From DATAMF01 sp964472565 (lineage in GTDB: Bacteria > Chloroflexota > Anaerolineae > Aggregatilineales > Aggregatilineaceae): a DNA stretch of 17,818 nt. Location: contig CAYYNB010000127.1 of assembly GCA_964472565.1 (NCBI GenBank), forward strand, positions 1 through 17,818. Direction: 5' to 3'. Shown here piece by piece: positions 13,288 through 17,818 of the stretch; position 1 is the stretch's first letter; every line of letters begins with the position of its first letter. The notes under the pieces were generated by a model. That model was not told the origin of the DNA. It did no database searches and saw only the letters and a list, made by a program, of their open reading frames with translations. The position numbers and the translations under genes were made by a program.

Positions 13288-14318
13288 TACCCCCACGAAC
13301 GGTTCACCACGTTGAGTAATTCCTTGCGCTGGATATACCGCTGCAAATTTTCGATAAAAAGGGTGGCGGCTTTTTCATTATAATCGCCCGTCATGCCCGA
13401 AATATGCGGGCTGATGATCAGCTGCGGCTGCTTCCACAGCGGGCTGTCGGCGGGCAGCGGCTCAGCCTCAAACACATCCATCGCCGCCCCCGCGATCTGC
13501 TTGTTTTGCAGCGCCTGGATCAGCGCGGCCTCATCCACGATCCCGCCCCGGCTCACATTGATCAGAAAGGCGGTTTGTTTCATGGCGGCGAACACGTCCG
13601 CCCCAAACATCCCGCGCGTAGCCTCGACCAGCGGCACGGTCAGCACCACAAAATCGCTTTTGCGCACCAGCGAATGCAACGCTTCGGGCGGATATAAGCG
13701 GCGAAAATACTGACCGTCGGGATCGCCGGTACCCGGCAGGTTATATTCATCCATCTCGGCGGGGTGCCGCACATCCCGTTTGATCGCCAGCACCTCCATG
13801 CCCAGCGCCGACGCGATCCGCGCCACTTCGCGCCCGATGCTGCCATACCCGACAATGCCGATGGTGCTCCCGCGTAATTCCAGCGGCATCAGGCGCAGCA
13901 TGCGCTGTTCGTCCGGCCAGGTCGCCGCCGCCTGATATTCCATCAAGGCAGGCAGGCGGTGTCCAAAAGCCAGCATCATCGTGAACACGTATTCCGCGAT
14001 ATTGGTCGAATGAATCCCGCTGGCGTTGGTCAGCATCACATTTTCCGCCTGGAAAAGCGGCTGGTCGATCAGATGATCCACGCCCGCGTAATGGACATGC
14101 ACCCAGCGTAACTGGGGGGCCTGGGCCAGATCAGGCACAATCGAGGAGGTATATAACACCTGGGTTTTGGCCCAAATATCGTCGGGCACTTCGCGCGCCT
14201 GCCGCGCCGGATAGTACAAAATATCGAGGCGGTTCGACACATCCCGGAACGATGCCAGCGATTCAGCATCAAATTTCACGGTAATGAGTATATTGATCGG
14301 ATCGGCTAAGTCCGCCAT
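13284..14318 (-). CDS. D-isomer-specific 2-hydroxyacid dehydrogenase
   Basis: A 344-residue NAD(P)-dependent dehydrogenase that interconverts 2-oxo acids and D-2-hydroxy acids in the cytoplasm. The dinucleotide motif GYGSIG is at 157-162. The catalytic triad is Arg267 (NVSRGGIVDE), Glu296 (DVFEAEPLP) and His315 (SPHISG). The split substrate-binding domain is formed by both ends of the chain. The substrate (glyoxylate, hydroxypyruvate, phosphoglycerate or other) cannot be fixed. ATG 14318 has GAGGAG 6-8 bases upstream. It starts 13 bases after the CAP-domain gene and is probably cotranscribed. Its TAA stop lies in the terminal TTAA of repeat copy 6, so the C-terminus may have been set by that element. 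Confidence 0.93.
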   Translation of the reverse strand: MADLADPINILITVKFDAESLASFRDVSNRLDILYYPARQAREVPDDIWAKTQVLYTSSIVPDLAQAPQLRWVHVHYAGVDHLIDQPLFQAENVMLTNASGIHSTNIAEYVFTMMLAFGHRLPALMEYQAAATWPDEQRMLRLMPLELRGSTIGIVGYGSIGREVARIASALGMEVLAIKRDVRHPAEMDEYNLPGTGDPDGQYFRRLYPPEALHSLVRKSDFVVLTVPLVEATRGMFGADVFAAMKQTAFLINVSRGGIVDEAALIQALQNKQIAGAAMDVFEAEPLPADSPLWKQPQLIISPHISGMTGDYNEKAATLFIENLQRYIQRKELLNVVNRSWGY

Positions 14319-14331
14319 GCTCTCTCCTCAT

Positions 14332-15312
14332 CTAACGCGAACGCCGGAAAAATGAAAGACCCACCAACCCGATCAGAATCGCCTGCCCCAACAGCGCGTA
14401 CGGAATCAGATCGCGCACTTCAAAATCATCCGACGCTTCGGTTTTTACGGCTTCAACCGGGGCTAACGTCGCGGTAGCCGTTGCGGTGGCGGTCAGCGTG
14501 TCGGTGGGACGCGGTTCAGGGGTTTCGGTCTGAGTCGGTGTGGGCGTCGCGGTGGGGGCTTCAGCCGTCAGCGTAGCGGATGCCATCGCCGCCACTTCAT
14601 AAGCCAGCGCGGTCTGCTGCGCCAGTGCTACCGCCGTCGCCGCGTCCGCCTGCCCCGCGTCGATTGTCAGCGATGGGTTGCGCGTCGGGGTGAGCGTCCA
14701 GGTGGGCGAGGGCGTAAACGTCGGGATCGTTGCGGTGGGGGTGCGGCTGGGCGGCGGGGGGGGGCGGCGGGGGGGCGGTGGCACATACGGCTTTTGGGTG
14801 GGCTGGACGGCGGGCTGTCCACCCGAAGCCGCCGTCGGAGCCGCCGGGGCGTTCACATCGGCCCGGTGGCCGAACAGCAGCGTATAGTAATGTCCACACG
14901 GGCCGTGCGCGATCCCCACCCCGACCTCATTCAGCAGGCCATGCACCAACCCGGCATAATGCACGGGCGAGTTAATCCAAAAAGTCCAGGCGTCGCTGGC
15001 TTTCGCGTTGCTCCCGCCATAAATATTCTCACTCACATGATCGCCCACATACCCATTTGCCGCCGCGCGGCTGGCCGGAGTCGATCCATTTGACTCATTG
15101 TGGGCAATATCGCAGGTGGTTGCCATATAGGTGCTGTGTTGGGTGGCGGCAGACGTAAGCTGGGCATTCAGCGCATACCCACCTAAGCCCAGCCCGCCGC
15201 GCAGGGTGTTAATTTGTTGGACCAACCATGTGGTATCATCCTGCGCTTCCGCAGGATGGGCGACAAACAGAATCAGAATCACTAGCAGTAAAATGGTAAA
15301 TTGGCGTCCCAT
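14332..15312 (-). CDS. Secreted, membrane-tethered CAP/SCP-domain protein
   Basis: A 326-residue extracytoplasmic protein. A signal peptide (about 1-23) ends at AEAQ. Residues about 25-154 form a CAP (SCP/PR1-like) domain with the usual ligand residues H59, E95 and H118 (HS, SENI, SPVHYAGL). Bacterial CAP proteins occur at the cell surface and in spores; their activity is not settled. Residues 155-295 are a Pro/Thr/Ala-rich linker including poly-Pro and TATATATAT stretches. A single helix at about 303-320 and a basic tail FFRRSR anchor the C-terminus. ATG 15312 follows GAGGG at close range; an in-frame TTG at 15330 is less likely. The dehydrogenase gene follows after 13 bases. Confidence 0.88.
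   Translation of the reverse strand: MGRQFTILLLVILILFVAHPAEAQDDTTWLVQQINTLRGGLGLGGYALNAQLTSAATQHSTYMATTCDIAHNESNGSTPASRAAANGYVGDHVSENIYGGSNAKASDAWTFWINSPVHYAGLVHGLLNEVGVGIAHGPCGHYYTLLFGHRADVNAPAAPTAASGGQPAVQPTQKPYVPPPPRRPPPPPSRTPTATIPTFTPSPTWTLTPTRNPSLTIDAGQADAATAVALAQQTALAYEVAAMASATLTAEAPTATPTPTQTETPEPRPTDTLTATATATATLAPVEAVKTEASDDFEVRDLIPYALLGQAILIGLVGLSFFRRSR
14748..14779 (+). repeat. G-rich tract in the CAP gene linker
   Basis: A run with G9 (14756-14764) and G7 (14769-14775) plus flanking GGG and GG groups on the plus strand. It encodes the poly-Pro segment PPPPRRPPPPP on the reverse strand. It could form a quadruplex and is a likely slippage or sequencing-error site. Confidence 0.55.
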
Positions 15313-15400
15313 CGTTCCCTCACTTATCAAACCTTAGTGTACCAGCGATGCAGCCCCCCTTCAACCCGCGTAGCGGAGGCGGTGGTTATATCGCTGGCGC

Positions 15401-15429
15401 TTGTTTTCTCGTCCCGTTCCTCGCATAAT
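15401..15429 (+). promoter_or_regulatory. Possible promoter of the TIR-like gene
   Basis: TTGTTT (15401-15406) and CATAAT (15424-15429) with a 17-base spacer. Each box matches consensus moderately. It lies 34 bases before the chosen start, in the divergent region between the CAP and TIR-like genes. Confidence 0.4.
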
Positions 15430-15462
15430 AACAAAAGTGCGTTTTTGAAGGATTTTTTACCT

Positions 15463-16380
15463 ATGCCGCCCTATATTTGTTTACTTCACGCATCCGACGA
15501 TGCCCTTTTTGCGGAACAACTCGGCATCCAGCTTCAGCAGCGCGGGCTGGTTATGGAACCCATTCCCGATCCTGCTGCTCCGGCGGATCTGCTCCCCCAC
15601 GACCATCACCAGATAGCCGCCGCCGCCTCGCATGTGATCATCCTGCTTTCCCCGGCTGGGCTGGCGGATAACAACCTTCAGGCCGACTGGCAGGCCGCGC
15701 TTGCTGCCCACAAGCGGATCGTGGTTGTGATGCACGAAACCGTTCTCCTGCCCGAACCGCTGCGCGCGCTCCCACTGGTTGATTTTCGCGAGCGCTTTTT
15801 GCTGGCGGTTGAAGAGTTGGTCAAGCTGCTGCGCAAGCTGCACGCGCCCACCCGCCAGCTTACCATCGAATATCCGCCGCCAGTTGTGAAACCGCAGTTG
15901 CTGCCCGTCCGCCTGCCCTCCGAACGCTGTTGGCGCGAAGACCGGCTGCGCATCAATTACCGCCTGCCCATTCTGCTGCCGATGGAAGAACTCGAACTGC
16001 GCCTGCCCGCTTTTTTTGAGCGGACCGGCTTCGACATCACCCGGACCACCCATAAAAGTATCACCGCCCACCGCCGCCGCAATTATCCCTGGTTCGATCC
16101 GCGCCGTGCCGACCATACCATCACCGTCAAACGCCGCACCGGGTCGCTGCGTGTCTACTACCGCATGACCCGCACCCAGGTTTATCACTGGCTGCCGTCG
16201 CACTACCGCACCCTCGACCGCGAAGCCGCCGCCCTCTATCGGTATCTGGCCGGGGGCGAGATCGGGCCAACCCTGGAACATGTCCAGATTCAGGCGCGCC
16301 TCGCCCGCGTTTTATCCTGGGCCTCGCTGGGGCTGATGCTGCTCTTTCTGGTGGCCGTCATCTATTTGGGCGTAAGATAA
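15463..16380 (+). CDS. TIR-like domain protein with C-terminal membrane helix
   Basis: A 305-residue protein. Residues 1-125 fit a TIR_2-like fold: an ICLLHASDDALFAEQLGIQLQQRG first strand and helix region (positions 5-28), VIILLSPAGLADN (58-70), and IVVVM (86-90). TIR domains cleave NAD or act as adaptors. At the place of the usual catalytic Glu before the alpha-C helix the sequence reads QADWQAAL, with Asp75. Residues about 150-270 form an unrecognised basic region rich in Arg and Tyr (THKSITAHRRRNYPWF, then TVKRRTGSLRVYYRMTRTQ). A membrane helix at about 284-302 ends the chain, so the bulk is probably cytoplasmic. ATG 15463 has GAAGGA 10 bases upstream; the frame extends further left without a better start. 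Confidence 0.7.
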   Translation: MPPYICLLHASDDALFAEQLGIQLQQRGLVMEPIPDPAAPADLLPHDHHQIAAAASHVIILLSPAGLADNNLQADWQAALAAHKRIVVVMHETVLLPEPLRALPLVDFRERFLLAVEELVKLLRKLHAPTRQLTIEYPPPVVKPQLLPVRLPSERCWREDRLRINYRLPILLPMEELELRLPAFFERTGFDITRTTHKSITAHRRRNYPWFDPRRADHTITVKRRTGSLRVYYRMTRTQVYHWLPSHYRTLDREAAALYRYLAGGEIGPTLEHVQIQARLARVLSWASLGLMLLFLVAVIYLGVR

Positions 16381-16444
16381 GATCGTGGTCAAATAGCACC
16401 TTCTAAACTGGACCCACGTCCCTAATTGATCAGGAGAGACTCGT

Positions 16445-17818
16445 TTGCGATACCGCCTTTGTATTTCCCTTTTACTCTTATTGTTACTGGCAGCCTGTGG
16501 CGGAACAGAGTCCGACAATAAAACCCTGCCCCCCACCCTCAGCCTGGACCAACTCGTCACCCAAAACGCGCTCACGGCCCAGCCCCAGCTTCCTGCAACG
16601 GCGCTGGAGCCAACCGCAGCCGATGTTTTGCCTTCACCGGCTACCGAAGCCCAGCCCAGCGCGACAGCCACCACCCCGGCGGAGTTATCCGCCGCGCAGA
16701 TCGAAGCGACGGGCATCATGCAAACGTATACCGCCGAAGCGCAAACCGGAACCGCCGTCGCGCAGGCCGTTGATCTGACCGCTACCGCCGAGGCCCAGGT
16801 GATCCCCTTCACCCAGACCTACGCCGCCATCCAGCAGGGCACGCAGACCGCCCAGGCCATTGCCTCGCTGACGCCCGCCGTGATGACCCTCACCCCCAGC
16901 CCGGAATCACCGGATTTTGCGCCGACCGCATCCGGCGAAGATGAGTCCTATCAGGTCGTTTTTTACGGCAACCGTTACAACAACGACGATATTTTCCTGA
17001 TGACCCTCGATGGTCAAACGCGCCTGCTCACCGGGAGTCCCGCCAACGAGCGCGAGCCGTCGTGTTCGCCCGACGCCAGCGCCGTCGTGTATACCTCCGA
17101 CGCCACTGGCAGTTATCAGATTTATCTTCAGCGGCTGGACCTCAACGAGCCGGTGCAGTTAACCGACTCAGAAGGCATGAACTTCGCGCCGATCTTCAGC
17201 CCTGACGGCAGTCAGATCGCGTTTGTTTCGACCCGCAACCAGGGCATTCCCACCATCTGGATTATGGATGCCGACGGGGCCAACCAGCGCCAGCTCACGA
17301 CCGAACTGGGGCGCGACACGTCGCCTTCCTGGGGGCCGGATGGCCGCCAGATTCTGTTTTCGTCGGAACAAACCGGCGACTGGGACGTTTTTCTGACCAT
17401 CCTGGATGAGATCGAAGGCGAATTCCCGCTGCTGCCCACCGAATTCAGCGCCGATAATCAAATCTGGCCGTTTTTCGATCCGACCGGCGAGTTGATCGTA
17501 TACACCGTCCAGCCCGATCTGGAAGATGCGCAAACCGCCGACATTTATCTGCTCGACTTCGAATTGGAACAACCGGCCCCGCTCCTCTCCAGCGGTGCGG
17601 CAGAGATCGCGTGGGCGTTTGCCAGCGATACCCAACTCCTGGCCTCCATCGGTGGCCCGGATGATGTCCAGATCGCCCTCGTGAATATCGAAACCGGCGA
17701 AACCGTGCCGCTGACCGACGCGGGCACGTTCAACGGCGGCGCGCGGATGTGTGTCGTCGATTCGGCGCGGCTGGCCCCGGAACCCACCCCAGCCCCCAGC
17801 CCTACCCCGTCACCGCCG
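16445..17818 (+). CDS. TolB/PD40-type beta-propeller lipoprotein (3' end outside window)
   Basis: A 458-residue N-terminal part with no stop before the window ends. It starts at TTG 16445, chosen because AGGAG at 16432-16436 lies 8 bases upstream and it opens a perfect lipoprotein signal with lipobox LAAC (Cys18). Residues 20-170 are Thr/Ala/Gln/Pro-rich, with repeated TATAEAQ-like segments. From about 180 come TolB-like PD40 blades: FSPDGSQIAFVSTRNQG with IWIMDADGANQRQLT, then WGPDGRQILFSSEQTGDWDVF. A second Pro/Thr-rich tail (APEPTPAPSPTPSPP) begins at about 443, so another domain may follow. Such proteins are surface scaffolds or binding proteins; the ligand is unknown. It lies 64 bases after the TIR-like gene. 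Confidence 0.85.
   Translation, partial: MRYRLCISLLLLLLLAACGGTESDNKTLPPTLSLDQLVTQNALTAQPQLPATALEPTAADVLPSPATEAQPSATATTPAELSAAQIEATGIMQTYTAEAQTGTAVAQAVDLTATAEAQVIPFTQTYAAIQQGTQTAQAIASLTPAVMTLTPSPESPDFAPTASGEDESYQVVFYGNRYNNDDIFLMTLDGQTRLLTGSPANEREPSCSPDASAVVYTSDATGSYQIYLQRLDLNEPVQLTDSEGMNFAPIFSPDGSQIAFVSTRNQGIPTIWIMDADGANQRQLTTELGRDTSPSWGPDGRQILFSSEQTGDWDVFLTILDEIEGEFPLLPTEFSADNQIWPFFDPTGELIVYTVQPDLEDAQTADIYLLDFELEQPAPLLSSGAAEIAWAFASDTQLLASIGGPDDVQIALVNIETGETVPLTDAGTFNGGARMCVVDSARLAPEPTPAPSPTPSPP

Noticed and set aside
15301..15462. N-terminal extension of the TIR-like protein
   Set aside because: It would overlap the divergent CAP gene start and the likely promoter, with no ribosome binding site.
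15481..16281. Reverse-strand open frame opposite the TIR-like gene
   Set aside because: It has no ribosome binding site or domain, and its composition is typical of antisense translation. The forward frame has a good start and a membrane helix.
1..17818. tRNA, rRNA or other known RNA genes
   Set aside because: The intergenic gaps were read on both strands and none shows a cloverleaf with a GTTCRANNC T-loop or a recognised RNA motif.

Overview
The window looks like chromosomal DNA of a GC-rich, non-model bacterium, most likely a member of the Chloroflexota (Anaerolineae-like). The reasons are Thr/Pro/Ala-rich extracellular linkers in secreted and lipid-anchored proteins, an ArsA-type ATPase carrying a C-terminal HSP20-like domain, a short TPR protein with a Pro-rich linker and membrane tail, and lipoprotein signals without outer-membrane machinery. 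This assignment is inference from protein style, because no rRNA or tRNA gene is present. Eighteen genes are supported; the last runs off the right edge.

Layout. Bases 1-3640 carry a forward unit: TPR/membrane protein, DUF4349-type lipoprotein and RimO (ribosomal protein S12 methylthiotransferase), closed by a strong intrinsic terminator. A 330-base gap follows, holding a regular array of short motifs spaced 21-23 bases apart. It precedes a phosphotransferase (APH-like) gene that converges on a membrane-anchored TlpA-like thioredoxin. Bases 5754-7330 are reverse-strand genes: an O-methyltransferase paired with a four-helix membrane protein, then a small cross-brace zinc protein. Divergent from these run an ArsA-family ATPase, a UbiB/ABC1 atypical kinase and an MFS transporter. 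A cold-shock protein with a near-consensus promoter is followed by a bidirectional terminator and two small reverse genes (zinc ribbon, helical acidic protein). The right end holds a reverse pair (CAP-domain envelope protein, D-2-hydroxyacid dehydrogenase) divergent from a TIR-like membrane protein and a TolB/PD40-type lipoprotein.

The genes are mostly housekeeping and envelope functions in short transcription units; no single metabolic pathway unites them. The most unusual content is non-coding. A family of about 106-bp elements with imperfect terminal inverted repeats (TTAAGGC...GCCTTAA) and a CCCCTTCCC/GGGAAGGGG hairpin occurs seven times, once as an abutting pair in opposite orientation. 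The ends of two copies supply the stop codons of neighbouring genes. Two other inverted-repeat elements (5550-5631 and 10761-10843) each abut a copy of this family. The 21-bp-phased array upstream of the phosphotransferase is the strongest candidate for an undescribed regulatory or mobile-element-derived site.

All domain names come from motif recognition by eye; no database search was possible.
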